DNA of 64,000 nucleotides, taken from the NCBI GenBank assembly GCA_947629775.1, contig CANRFA010000004.1:83731-147730 (forward strand). The letters run 5' to 3'. The notes under the pieces were generated by a model. The model saw nothing but the letters and a program-made list of their open reading frames with translations, did no database searches and was not told the DNA's origin. Shown piece by piece: positions 1 to 8,342 of this stretch. How positions within the stretch are numbered: the stretch's first letter is position 1; every line of letters starts with the position of its first letter. The stretch is from an uncultured Oscillospiraceae bacterium (GTDB lineage Bacteria > Bacillota > Clostridia > Oscillospirales > Oscillospiraceae). Position numbers and translations under genes: made by a program.

Positions 1-944
1 AGCAGTTCGCCCATCCTGTGGTGCACATCGTGGGTATAGTCGTCGTAGAGGTCGTCCGGTTCTGCCGTAAACCCCAGGTGCATCTCCCGGTGGGCGGTGT
101 GAAGCAGTTCCTCCAGACCGTCTCCCGTGCGGGCGGTGATGGGGACCACGGGAACCCCCAGCCTCCGGGACAGAGCGCCGATGTTAATGGTGTCTCCCCG
201 CTGGGAGACCTCGTCCATGAAGTTGAGGGCCACTACCATGGGACGTTCCAGTTCCAGCAGCTGCACGGTCAGGTACAGGTTGCGCTCCAGGTTAGTGGCG
301 TCCACGATGTCGATGACGCAGTCCGGGGCCTCCTGGATGATGAAGTCCCGGGAGACGATCTCCTCCATGGAATAGGGGGAGAGAGAGTAGATGCCGGGCA
401 GATCCACCACGGTGATGGGCTTGTCCTCCAGATGGGCGGTGCCCTCCTTCTTCTCCACCGTGACCCCTGGCCAGTTGCCCACGTACTGATTGGAGCCGGT
501 CAGGGCGTTGAAGACGGTGGTCTTGCCGCAGTTGGGATTGCCGGCCAGCGCGACCCGCATGGTGCGGGTATCGTGGGCGGAGTGGTCGTAGTTCTGTCCG
601 TGGGCCAGCAGTTCGTGTTCGTGGTCCCGCAGACGGCGGCGGATGGCCTCCGGAGAGCGGGCCCGGCGGGCGGCTTCCACCCGGGCGGGATCCGGCGGCA
701 TGCCGGGTGGCCCTACCCGGATCTGATCGGCGTCCGCCCGGCGCAGGGACAGTTCATAGCCCCGCAGGGAGACCTCCAGGGGATCTCCCAGAGGCGCGAT
801 TTTGGTCAGAGTGATCTGGGTCCCGGGTGTGAGGCCCATATCGACCAGCCGGCGCTTGACCGCGCCGGAGGCGTTGCCCACGGACAGAATTGTCCCGCTC
901 TGACCGGGCGAGAGCGATTCCAGGGTCTGTCCGCTGTGTTCCAT
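1..944 (-). CDS. feoB: Ferrous iron transport protein, FeoA-FeoB fusion (3' end outside window)
   Basis: About 314 N-terminal residues of a single reading frame are visible; the C-terminus runs off the left edge. Residues 1-78 are a FeoA (SH3-like) domain (VDMGLTPGTQ, RGYELSLRR). After a charged linker, the FeoB GTPase domain begins near residue 129 with G1 GNPNCGKTT, then DLPG (G3) and NFMD (G4). FeoB is the GTP-dependent inner-membrane Fe(II) transporter and FeoA its small partner; here no stop separates them. The ATG at 944 is preceded by GGAAGGAGAA, while no ribosome-binding site marks the internal ATG at residue 129. The membrane domain cannot be checked. Confident in family and in the fusion as read. 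Confidence 0.93.
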   Translation of the reverse strand, partial: MEHSGQTLESLSPGQSGTILSVGNASGAVKRRLVDMGLTPGTQITLTKIAPLGDPLEVSLRGYELSLRRADADQIRVGPPGMPPDPARVEAARRARSPEAIRRRLRDHEHELLAHGQNYDHSAHDTRTMRVALAGNPNCGKTTVFNALTGSNQYVGNWPGVTVEKKEGTAHLEDKPITVVDLPGIYSLSPYSMEEIVSRDFIIQEAPDCVIDIVDATNLERNLYLTVQLLELERPMVVALNFMDEVSQRGDTINIGALSRRLGVPVVPITARTGDGLEELLHTAHREMHLGFTAEPDDLYDDYTHDVHHRMGEL

Positions 945-977
945 AGAGATTCTCCTTCCGGGAACAGGGGTGTGTGC

Positions 978-1961
978 TCAGGACTCTTCGGATTCCTCCG
1001 GAGCGTCTGTCTTTTTCCGCCGGCGCTTCCGGCGGGAACGGGAACCGGTATGGAGCGCCGTGCACTGCCAGGTGGAGCCGGCCATTGCCATTTCCAGGAG
1101 AGCCTGGTTGGCGGAGGTGGTACGGCCCACTTCCGGGAAGATCCACAGCCGCTTGCGCTTGTCCAACGCGGTTTCCAGCCGAAGGATGTAAGGACCGTGG
1201 GTGGGGCAGCTCAGAGGAGCGTAGAAAATCTGCCCGTCGTCGGAATACCAGACGGAGGTTCGCACCGGGCGGGAGCAGGCAGGGCACTCGCCCCGGCGGG
1301 AGGAGCGGCTGTTGAGCGCCGCCTCCGTGGATTCGAAGGGACCGAGCCAGACTCCGTTTTTCTTTATGGGAAGGCCCAGACGGGTGACCACCTTTTCCTT
1401 TCGGGCGGGCTCCCCGGGGACCCGGCGCACAGCGGCTACTTCCTCTGCCTTCAGGCAGGATCCGACCAGAGCGGTGTAGAGAGAGTCGTAGAGGGCGTTG
1501 TGGAAATCAAAGGTTTCCGGAATGCCGCAGTAGTCCACGGCCGGTTCCAGGGCCGGGGAATTGGCGGAACTGGCCGCGATGGCGAAGGCGGCCTGCAGGT
1601 CGTAGAAGTGATCCGGCAGGCAGTTGGTCAGGGACCAGTAGCGCAGGTTTTCCGCCAGCACCATCAGGTCCGCCGTGCCCCAGATGGCGAATTCCCGATC
1701 TTCGCCCCACCAGAGCCGGAACTGTTCCATGGCTTCGGGGAAGGAGAGCGGAGATTTCTGGGCCAGCGCCAGCTCCGGCAGGGCGGCGGCGGCGGGGCTG
1801 AGGGTTTTATGTACTCTTGGGCGGATGTAGGCGCAGAAGGTATCCAGGACCCGTCCGCCCAGGTGGTCCATTTTGACTGCGCCGATCTGGAGGATTTCGT
1901 TCAGCCGGCCGCCATAGCGGCCGCTGTTCCACTCCAGATCCATGACTATCATGGGGGGCAC
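978..1961 (-). CDS. DEDDh-type 3'-5' exonuclease family protein
   Basis: This 327-residue protein opens with MIVMDLEWNSG, the ExoI motif supplying the D and E metal ligands. ExoII is around WGTADLMVLAENL and ExoIII around HNALYDSLYTA (H and D). That order is typical of the RNase H-like exonuclease family that includes the DnaQ proofreading subunit and RNase T. The C-terminal 110 residues are extra and carry CPACSRP and SCPTHGP, a possible zinc ribbon, ending in a lysine/arginine-rich tail. Substrate is unknown. It has its own promoter just upstream (1998-2026) and is separated from feoAB by about 33 bases. Fairly sure of the fold, not of the role. Confidence 0.8.
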   Translation of the reverse strand: MPPMIVMDLEWNSGRYGGRLNEILQIGAVKMDHLGGRVLDTFCAYIRPRVHKTLSPAAAALPELALAQKSPLSFPEAMEQFRLWWGEDREFAIWGTADLMVLAENLRYWSLTNCLPDHFYDLQAAFAIAASSANSPALEPAVDYCGIPETFDFHNALYDSLYTALVGSCLKAEEVAAVRRVPGEPARKEKVVTRLGLPIKKNGVWLGPFESTEAALNSRSSRRGECPACSRPVRTSVWYSDDGQIFYAPLSCPTHGPYILRLETALDKRKRLWIFPEVGRTTSANQALLEMAMAGSTWQCTALHTGSRSRRKRRRKKTDAPEESEES

Positions 1962-1997
1962 CCCCTTCCTGTATCAGATCAGACATTTGAATAAAGG

Positions 1998-2026
1998 ATT
2001 ATACGCCCGCCCGCCGGGAAATGCAA
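1998..2026 (-). promoter_or_regulatory. Sigma-A promoter of the exonuclease gene
   Basis: On the minus strand TTGCAT (2021-2026) and TATAAT (1998-2003) are separated by 17 bases. It lies immediately beyond the T-run of the neighbouring minus-strand terminator, so the exonuclease gene is probably transcribed independently of the unit upstream. Confidence 0.65.
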
Positions 2027-2057
2027 CAGAAAAAGCACCGGCTCTGCCTGCCGGTGC
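2024..2057 (-). terminator. Intrinsic terminator ending the orphan 2.1-2.54 kb transcript
   Basis: An 8-base-pair GC-rich stem (GCACCGGC/GCCGGTGC, 2035-2057) with a 7-base loop is followed on the minus strand by TTTTTCTGTT. No coding sequence lies directly upstream on this strand, so the terminator serves the promoter at 2540-2568. Confidence 0.7.
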
Positions 2058-2534
2058 AAAGTTTTTCATGTGGCCGGTGTGGGGCGCCTCCTGGCCGCAA
2101 CGAAGCGGAAGCGGGAATCCCCGGAACAGTACGGAGCGAAACGGAGTCCGGGATACCGCAGGCCAGGGGCGCTTCCGCTCCCGAAAAAGGGGCGCTGAGA
2201 ACAAAGCCACAGGAAATCCGGGAACGGCTCTGGACTCCGGGCAGGTCGTTTCCATCCCCGCGGAGAAGGAAAAGAGCGGGAGCCGGTCGGGAAGAGGAGG
2301 AAGGCAGACGGGAAGCCAGGCTGAAGGGCGGACGAAAGCGCGCAACAGCGGAACCGCCGGCCCTTCGAGGATGAATCCGGACGCCGCCGGCCGGCACAGG
2401 GCCGGTGCGGACTGCCGTTGGAAAGACGGGCAGAATCCGGTACGGGCGCCCCGGGAGAACAGCCTGCCAGGACGCAGGAGAGCGGCGGACAGAGAACCCG
2501 TCCGCAGCGCCAGGCGGGGCGTGGAAATCCGTTA
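2030..2534 (-). ncRNA. Putative structured non-coding RNA, about 500 nt
   Basis: The 650-base interval between spoIID and the exonuclease has no convincing gene. The longest minus-strand frames here start without a ribosome-binding site and run straight through the terminator. Instead it is framed by a near-consensus minus-strand promoter (2540-2568) and an intrinsic terminator (2024-2057), giving a transcript of roughly 500 nt that is C/U-rich with many GC stems. I looked for RNase P, tmRNA, SRP and 6S signatures and found none that convinced me. It could be an uncharacterised RNA or a decayed gene. Confidence 0.35.
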
Positions 2535-2539
2535 AGGAA

Positions 2540-2568
2540 ATTGTAACACAGGCGGGGCAGCCTGTCCA
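2540..2568 (-). promoter_or_regulatory. Sigma-A promoter of the orphan transcript
   Basis: On the minus strand TGGACA (2563-2568) and TACAAT (2540-2545), each five of six to consensus, are spaced by 17 bases. It points away from spoIID into the gene-free stretch. Confidence 0.6.
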
Positions 2569-2612
2569 GTGAATTTCAGGAAGAAATCTGCGGGGCAGGA
2601 GGACGAAGTCCC

Positions 2613-3668
2613 CTACCAGAGAAGCCCCACCCGGGCGCCGGTATAGTACCAGGTGAGAATGTCCTCGAAGGTCTTTCCCTGGCCCGCCAGGGCGTTGGCG
2701 CCATACTGGCTCATTCCCACGCCATGGCCATAGCCGGTCACAGAGAAGACAAACTGCTCTCCGGTCCAGTTGACGGTAAATGAGGCGGACCGCAGCTGAA
2801 AGAGGGAGCGGACCTGCCCGCCGGTGAGAGAGACGCCCCCCAGTTTCAGGGAGGCCACGGAGGAACCGCTTCCCGGAACGATGTCCTGAAACCAGGAAGC
2901 GGGGTCTCCGGAGAGATCCGCCGCGGGGTACGCAGCCAGGGTGGCGCTTCGGACCTCTTCCGCAGTCAGGGTGACCTGAGAGTGCCAGTTTGGGACCTCT
3001 TCTCCCTCCGGAGAATCCACGCTTTTCAGATAGTCGATCCCGTTGCCCCAGACCTGAGCCGCGTCTACGGTTTTCCCGGCGGCGGAGGAAAAAAATACGG
3101 CCTGGATGGGACTGTCTTCATAGAGGATTCCCAGCCCGTCTGTGGCGGAGACCGCTTCCTCGATGCGCGCGGCGTATTCCCCGGCCTCAAGGCCCCAGCG
3201 CAGTTCCGCGTCGGAGCGCTCCGTCCAGGCCTGACAGCAGGTGCTGTCCCCGCAGATATCCGCCTGGGGATGCTTCGGGGAGGAGGCGTTCTGCTGTCGG
3301 ACGGTGTAGGTGCGGGCGGCGCAGGCCTGGGCCTTCAGGGCCTCCGGTTCAAACGTCGCCGGCATTTCGGCGGCCACCACGCCCCACAGATACTCGTCCA
3401 TGGTCAGCTCCACGGTTTCTCCGGTTTTCTTCAGCAGGCGGACGGCCCTTCCCCGGTCCCGGGCTTCCGCGGGGGCCGTCGAGGCGCCGGAGGAGTCCAG
3501 ACGGTCGGCCTCGCCGGCGGGCGGGTCCGGGTTTCCCTTCCAGAGGGGATCCCCCCGCAGCAGCGCCGCGGGCAGCAGAGTCAGAAACAGGGCCAGTACC
3601 GTTCCGGCGGCGGCCGCCTGCCGGGTCCGAAGCGTTCCGAAAAACAGGAGTCTCTTCCTGGTTTCCAT
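2613..3668 (-). CDS. spoIID: Stage II sporulation protein D (SpoIID)
   Basis: SpoIID is a membrane-anchored lytic transglycosylase that degrades peptidoglycan during engulfment in sporulation, acting with SpoIIM and SpoIIP. The 351-residue protein has one N-terminal membrane segment (about residues 17-37) followed by an extracytoplasmic SpoIID/LytB domain. EYLWGVVAAEMP contains the conserved catalytic glutamate region, followed by ALKAQACAARTY. CGDSTCCQAW matches the family's cysteine-containing region, and GYGHGVGMSQYGA is the family's C-terminal hallmark. Length matches B. subtilis SpoIID. It is divergent from the Nudix gene. No sigma-E promoter was assigned. SpoIIM and SpoIIP are not in the window. 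Confidence 0.92.
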   Translation of the reverse strand: METRKRLLFFGTLRTRQAAAAGTVLALFLTLLPAALLRGDPLWKGNPDPPAGEADRLDSSGASTAPAEARDRGRAVRLLKKTGETVELTMDEYLWGVVAAEMPATFEPEALKAQACAARTYTVRQQNASSPKHPQADICGDSTCCQAWTERSDAELRWGLEAGEYAARIEEAVSATDGLGILYEDSPIQAVFFSSAAGKTVDAAQVWGNGIDYLKSVDSPEGEEVPNWHSQVTLTAEEVRSATLAAYPAADLSGDPASWFQDIVPGSGSSVASLKLGGVSLTGGQVRSLFQLRSASFTVNWTGEQFVFSVTGYGHGVGMSQYGANALAGQGKTFEDILTWYYTGARVGLLW

Positions 3669-3794
3669 TGCGCCACCTCCTTGGGTCCCATTCTATGGGA
3701 CAGCCCCCCGGAATATGCCGGGCGGCGGGTTCCGGCCGCCATCCGGAGCGGGGAGGAGAACGGGGAAAAAGTCGGCGAATATGGCCTTTTTGTA

Positions 3795-3823
3795 TTGCCC
3801 GAGGGGCGGTCCGGTGCTATAAT
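3795..3823 (+). promoter_or_regulatory. Promoter upstream of the Nudix gene and wal operon
   Basis: TTGCCC (3795-3800), 17 bases, then TATAAT (3818-3823) preceded by TGC, an extended -10. It is 60 bases before the Nudix start and, given the tight spacing downstream, may also read into walR. Confidence 0.6.
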
Positions 3824-3882
3824 GGCATGGACTGCGATAAAATCGGTTGTGGACCGCCCAGGCGGAAGCGAGGAGGAGACAC

Positions 3883-4419
3883 ATGGATCTGATGGAGCGC
3901 CGGATCGACGGCGAGACCCTCTACGAAGGGAAGATTGTGAAGCTGGTTGTGGATCACGCCCGGCTGCCGGACGGCACTGTGGCCATCCGCGAGGTGGTTT
4001 ATCATCCGGGCGGCGTAGGCGTGCTGGCCCTGGACGACAACGGGAACGTTCCTCTGGTGAAGCAGTTCCGCTATCCCCTGCAGAAGCTGCTGCTGGAGAT
4101 CCCGGCGGGCAAACTGGAGCCCGGGGAGGACCACGCGCTGGCGGCCCGGCGGGAGCTGAGCGAGGAGACGGGGTTCGAGGCGGACGAAATGACCTATCTG
4201 GGCTATACGCTGGCCTCTCCCGGATTCTGCGACGAGGCGCTCCACATGTATCTGGCCCGGGGGCTGCGGCGCACGGGGCAGCATCTGGACGAGGACGAGT
4301 TCCTGGACGTGGTGAGCGTTCCCTTTGACGAACTGGTGCGGCAGGTGATGGACGGGACCATCACGGACGCCAAGACCGTCGCCATTACCCTGAAGACAAA
4401 GGTACTGCTGGGCCTGTGA
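3883..4419 (+). CDS. Nudix hydrolase, ADP-ribose pyrophosphatase type
   Basis: A 178-residue protein with a full Nudix box, GKLEPGEDHALAARREL followed by SEETGF, fitting GX5EX7REUXEEXGU. An N-terminal beta-strand region precedes it, as in NudF-type ADP-ribose pyrophosphatases, which hydrolyse ADP-ribose to AMP and ribose 5-phosphate; exact substrate is inferred. Start chosen at ATG 3883 because AGGAGGAG lies eight bases upstream; an upstream in-frame start lacks such a site. Its stop overlaps a spurious GTG, and the real walR start follows 23 bases later, so the two are likely cotranscribed. Confidence 0.88.
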   Translation: MDLMERRIDGETLYEGKIVKLVVDHARLPDGTVAIREVVYHPGGVGVLALDDNGNVPLVKQFRYPLQKLLLEIPAGKLEPGEDHALAARRELSEETGFEADEMTYLGYTLASPGFCDEALHMYLARGLRRTGQHLDEDEFLDVVSVPFDELVRQVMDGTITDAKTVAITLKTKVLLGL

Positions 4420-4442
4420 GCCCGAATAAAGGAGGAACGACT

Positions 4443-5147
4443 TTGGCTAAGACCATCCTGATCGTAGAGGACGAGCAGAACATTGTGGATATTCTCTCCT
4501 TCAATCTCAGACGGGAAGGCTATGAGACGATGGAGGCCTACGATGGCCCCACCGGGCTGGAGCTGGCGCTGACAAAGAACCCGGACCTGATCCTTCTGGA
4601 CCTGATGCTTCCCGGCATGAACGGGTTTCAGGTCTGCAAGCAGATCCGGGCCAGCGGTTCCTCGATTCCCATCCTGATGCTGACCGCCCGGGAGGAGGAA
4701 TCGGACAAGGTGCTTGGACTGGAGCTGGGGGGCGACGACTACATTACGAAGCCTTTCTCCATGCGGGAGCTGATGGCCCGGGTGAAGGCCAACATCCGCC
4801 GGGTGGAGATGCAGCCCGCCCCCGTGAAGGAGAAACCGGATCTGAGTCCCATCCGCCTGGGCCGGGTGACCATCGACCGGGAGCGGTGCGTCGTCACCAA
4901 GGACGATATTGTCCTGGAGCTGACCCAGCGGGAATACGATCTCATCTGTTTCCTGGCGTCCCAGCCGGGCCGGGCCTTCTCCCGGGAGACGCTGATGGAA
5001 AAGGTCTGGAACTACGAAGGGTACGTGGGCGACGTGCGGGCCGTGGACGTGGCGGTGCGGCGCCTGCGGGAGAAACTGGAGGACAACCCCGCCTCTCCCC
5101 GCTTCATTCTGACCCGGCGGGGGCTGGGGTATCTGTTCGCGGGCTGA
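4443..5147 (+). CDS. walR: Response regulator WalR (YycF), OmpR/PhoB family
   Basis: A 234-residue OmpR-type regulator. The receiver domain (1-120) has the acidic pair in VEDEQN, phospho-acceptor D53 in LLDLMLPG, and the conserved lysine in YITKPFS. The C-terminal winged helix includes RAFSRETLMEKVW and VDVAVRRLREKLE. It is called WalR rather than PhoP because the downstream kinase, YycH-like and YycI-like genes reproduce the walRKHI order; WalRK controls peptidoglycan hydrolases and is usually essential in Firmicutes. Start is TTG 4443, placed seven bases after AAAGGAGGAA; the in-frame GTG at 4416 has no such site. Confidence 0.88.
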   Translation: MAKTILIVEDEQNIVDILSFNLRREGYETMEAYDGPTGLELALTKNPDLILLDLMLPGMNGFQVCKQIRASGSSIPILMLTAREEESDKVLGLELGGDDYITKPFSMRELMARVKANIRRVEMQPAPVKEKPDLSPIRLGRVTIDRERCVVTKDDIVLELTQREYDLICFLASQPGRAFSRETLMEKVWNYEGYVGDVRAVDVAVRRLREKLEDNPASPRFILTRRGLGYLFAG

Positions 5148-5164
5148 GAAAGCCGCAGAAGGGA

Positions 5165-5190
5165 ACGGAACCGGGCGCGCCCGGTTCCGT
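5165..5190. repeat. Perfect 26-base palindrome between walR and walK
   Basis: A perfect inverted repeat (13-base arms, core CGGGCG/CGCCCG) sits 18 bases after the walR stop and is followed on the plus strand by only TTTCGC. In RNA it would form a very stable hairpin. It could be a partial terminator lowering walK relative to walR, a 3' stabiliser, or a processing site. Confidence 0.7.
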
Positions 5191-5256
5191 TTCGCACACG
5201 GCGGGCCGCTCCGGCGGCCTTCCCGGTTCAATCTCCGGAAAGGATGGTGAGTTCTC

Positions 5257-7029
5257 GTGCGCAGTCTGCACGCCAAACTGGTCATGATCATGGTGCTGCT
5301 GATCCTGTCGCTGATGCTGGTGGTGGGCGCCTTCCTGATCAACTCCGTGACGGCGTTCTACCTGGAGGACTTCTATACTCAGGTGGCGGAGGTGTTCCGG
5401 GATCCGGGGCTGGCCCATGACCTGACGACGGTCAGCAGCGGAGACGAGGACGCCGCCCAGATGCTCTCCGACGTGCTGCGGGCCTATTACGGCGAGCTGG
5501 GCGTGGACAGCCGCAACCGCCGTCTCTATATTCTGGACAGCAACGGCACCTGCCTGGTCCGCCCGGATGGGGAGACCGGGCCTCTGGAGTATACCCCCAA
5601 TCTGACCTTCGCCCTCTCCACCGGCCTGGAGACCGGGGAATCCGGAGACGAGAGCAGTCTTTCCGCGGACTACATGGATGTGGCGATCCCCATTCAACGG
5701 GGAGACGCCTCTTACATTATATATATCTACGACAACCGCAACATGGCATCGAGTCTGACCGACCAGATGTTCATGCTGATCATGGAGTCTCTGATCTTCG
5801 GGCTGGTGATCTCCATTCTGCTCTCCTTCCTGCTCTCCAAGACCATGGTGACGCCCATTCAGCGTCTGACGGAGGGCGCCATGCGGGTGGCGGAAGGGGA
5901 CTTTTCCCACCGGATTGTGGTGGAATCCCGGGACGAGATCGGGGTGCTTACGGATACCTTCAACGACATGGCCGGGCAGCTGCAGACCACGCTGCGGCAG
6001 GTGGACAACGAGCGAAGCAAGCTGGATACCCTCTTTCTGCGGATGACGGACGGCGTGGTGGCCTTCAATACCCGGGGCATGGTGATCCACAACAACCCGG
6101 CGGCCGCCCGCATGCTGCGCAGGTCCATCGGACCGGAGACCACTTACGACGAGCTGTTCTCCCAGGCGGCCCCCCTGGCCCAGGTGCTGGCGGCGCCGGA
6201 CCACCTGGAGTCCGAGATGAAGGTGCGGGACAGCTTCCTGCAGCTGCTGATGGCTCCCTTTGACCGGGGCCGGGAAGGCGGCGGCGCTCTGGTGGTGATT
6301 CACGACATCACGGAGCAGCGCAAGAACGAGAAGAACCAGCGGGATTTTGTGGCCAACGTCTCCCACGAGCTGCGCACCCCGCTGACCAATATCCGCTCCT
6401 ATGCGGAGACCCTGCAGGACAGCGCGGGCGAACTGCCTCTGGAGATGGAAAAGAAGTTCCTGGGGGTCATTCTCAACGAGAGCGACCGCATGACCAACAT
6501 CGTTCAGGACCTGCTTACCCTCTCCCGGCTGGACTCCGGCCAGGACGACATCAAGCTGGCCAGCTTTTCCTTCTCCCAGGCGGTGCTGGATCAGTACAAC
6601 GCGGTCTACATGGAGGCGCAGCGCCATCGGCACATCCTCAGCCTGGAACTGGAACCCGGGCTGCCCGATGTGATCGGCGACCGGGCCCGTATCATGCAGG
6701 TGATGATGAACATCGTTTCCAACGCCATCAAATATACTCCGGACGGGGGACACATCACAATCGCGGCGGGCCGGCTTGGCGGCCGGGTGTGGATGGAAGT
6801 GGACGACAACGGCATCGGGGTGCCCGAAGAGGACCGGCCCCACATCTTCGACCGCTTCTACCGGGTGGATAAGGCCCGCTCCCGCCAGTCCGGCGGTACC
6901 GGTCTGGGCCTGTCCATCGCCCGGGAGATCGTGGAGCGGCACCAGGGCGAACTGACCCTGGTGGACAAGCCAGGCCCCGGCCTGCGGGTGCGGCTGGAAC
7001 TGAAGATCGGAGGTCCCAGCCATGACTGA
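5257..7029 (+). CDS. walK: Sensor histidine kinase WalK (YycG)
   Basis: A 590-residue membrane kinase partner of WalR. Membrane segment 1 spans about residues 8-31, then an extracytoplasmic sensor of about 140 residues, membrane segment 2 at 175-198, a HAMP linker, a PAS domain (about 255-340), HisKA with NVSHELRTPLTN (phospho-accepting H370), and HATPase_c with NIVSNAIKYTP (N box), DDNGIGVP (G1) and GTGLGLSIA (G2). TM-sensor-TM-HAMP-PAS-kinase is the standard WalK layout. The start is GTG 5257 with GGAAAGGATGG upstream. Its stop overlaps the yycH start by eight bases, implying translational coupling. Confidence 0.9.
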   Translation: MRSLHAKLVMIMVLLILSLMLVVGAFLINSVTAFYLEDFYTQVAEVFRDPGLAHDLTTVSSGDEDAAQMLSDVLRAYYGELGVDSRNRRLYILDSNGTCLVRPDGETGPLEYTPNLTFALSTGLETGESGDESSLSADYMDVAIPIQRGDASYIIYIYDNRNMASSLTDQMFMLIMESLIFGLVISILLSFLLSKTMVTPIQRLTEGAMRVAEGDFSHRIVVESRDEIGVLTDTFNDMAGQLQTTLRQVDNERSKLDTLFLRMTDGVVAFNTRGMVIHNNPAAARMLRRSIGPETTYDELFSQAAPLAQVLAAPDHLESEMKVRDSFLQLLMAPFDRGREGGGALVVIHDITEQRKNEKNQRDFVANVSHELRTPLTNIRSYAETLQDSAGELPLEMEKKFLGVILNESDRMTNIVQDLLTLSRLDSGQDDIKLASFSFSQAVLDQYNAVYMEAQRHRHILSLELEPGLPDVIGDRARIMQVMMNIVSNAIKYTPDGGHITIAAGRLGGRVWMEVDDNGIGVPEEDRPHIFDRFYRVDKARSRQSGGTGLGLSIAREIVERHQGELTLVDKPGPGLRVRLELKIGGPSHD

Positions 7030-8338
7030 GCGCCGTCGTCTGATTGAACTGGGCAAGGACATCCTGATCGTTCTGCTCACCATTTCCGCTCTGTGGCTGG
7101 CGGGACGCAACCAGATGCTGGGCCCCCTGACCCGTCTGATAAACGGGGAGGAGACCCAGCTGCCTGTCGCCGGCCAGACCGCGGGGAAGGACCTCTGGGA
7201 GGGGATACGCCCTTTGCGTATTGCCGCCCGTCTGCCCGGGGAGGAGGAAAGCGCCATCTGCGGCATCCTCTATGAGGAAGCTGCCTGCGACACGCTCTTC
7301 GGTCAGGTGGCCGGGGTGCTGGCGGAGACTCTGACGGGAGCCGTGACGCCGGAGGCTGTGACCCGGGAGGACTGGGAGAATACACTGAGACAGAGACCGG
7401 GGCTGATGCTGGACTTTCAGGGGCAGATCCCCCTCTCCGTACTCAGCGGCTGGCTGACCGGCACCCCCATTCTGCTGAACAGCCCGGTGCGACGGGTGCT
7501 GCTGGCGGCGGAGGCGGACGGCGTCAGCCTTACATACCGGGATGAGGAGACAGGCTGGTATCAGCGCATCCGTTCCCGGGAGGCAAGCCCGGACCGGCTG
7601 CTGGAAGCTCTGAGCCCGCTGACGGAAAACGGAGCGTTCTATGCGTTCCAGTCCGACACATATTCTGACCTGGACCCGGATACTCTGCTGCCGGCCAATC
7701 CCCCCGTGCTGCCGGTCTGCGCCGCGTCCAATGCGGCCGGCGGGGGAAGGAGCTCACTGGAAGAGCTGATGGAGAATCTGGAACTGCCCGTCAACGCCAA
7801 CGGAATCTACCGGGGCGCGGACAGCGAGTGGGTGGCCCGCTCCGGCAGCGGAACCCTGCGCCTCTCGGACTGGGGAGTGGCGGTTTACGAAGCCGGCGAG
7901 GGCGCCGAGGACCGGTTCAGCCTGGGCAGCGACCCCTCCCTCTACGAACAGGTGGATACCTGCCGGCGCCTGACCTTTTCCGCCCTCAGCGGGCGGGTGG
8001 GCCAGGGGCGGCTGGGTCTGATCTCCGTCCGCGAGATGGACCAGGGACTGGAGGTGCGCTTCGGGGTGTCCCTCAACGCCGTGCCTGTGGTTTCCTCCGA
8101 GGCCAGCGCGGCCCGTTTTCTGATCCGGGATGGGCGCATCGAGCGCTTTGAGCTGGTGCTGCGCAGCTACACCGCCACGGAAGAGGTCACCATGGTGCTG
8201 CCGCCCCGGCAGGCGCTGGCCGCTCTGGAGGCGGAGCAGCTTTCGGGGGCGGAACTCCAGCTGATCTACCGCGATACCGGCGCGGACCGGGTGGAGGTCA
8301 GCTGGGCGGCGGCCGGTGCGGGTACAGGAGAGGGGTGA
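7022..8338 (+). CDS. yycH: YycH-like regulator of WalK
   Basis: A 438-residue protein with a single N-terminal membrane segment (about residues 10-27) and a large extracytoplasmic domain, the topology of YycH (WalH), which forms a membrane complex with YycI and modulates WalK. Sequence motifs are weak by eye; the assignment rests mainly on position between walK and a YycI-like gene, overlap with walK, and topology. It ends four bases before yycI. Confidence 0.7.
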   Translation: MTERRRLIELGKDILIVLLTISALWLAGRNQMLGPLTRLINGEETQLPVAGQTAGKDLWEGIRPLRIAARLPGEEESAICGILYEEAACDTLFGQVAGVLAETLTGAVTPEAVTREDWENTLRQRPGLMLDFQGQIPLSVLSGWLTGTPILLNSPVRRVLLAAEADGVSLTYRDEETGWYQRIRSREASPDRLLEALSPLTENGAFYAFQSDTYSDLDPDTLLPANPPVLPVCAASNAAGGGRSSLEELMENLELPVNANGIYRGADSEWVARSGSGTLRLSDWGVAVYEAGEGAEDRFSLGSDPSLYEQVDTCRRLTFSALSGRVGQGRLGLISVREMDQGLEVRFGVSLNAVPVVSSEASAARFLIRDGRIERFELVLRSYTATEEVTMVLPPRQALAALEAEQLSGAELQLIYRDTGADRVEVSWAAAGAGTGEG

Positions 8339-8342
8339 GAGG

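Noticed and set aside
2100..2520. Possible RNase P RNA in the gene-free stretch
   Set aside because: Length and fragments such as GACAGAGAACCCG tempted me, but the invariant GAGGAAAGTCCGGGC-type 5' block and the GGTAAAC block are missing on both strands.
1942..2535. Open frames on both strands across 1.9-2.5 kb
   Set aside because: Low-complexity, Arg/Gly/Pro-rich translations, no ribosome-binding sites, and the minus-strand frames run through a terminator.
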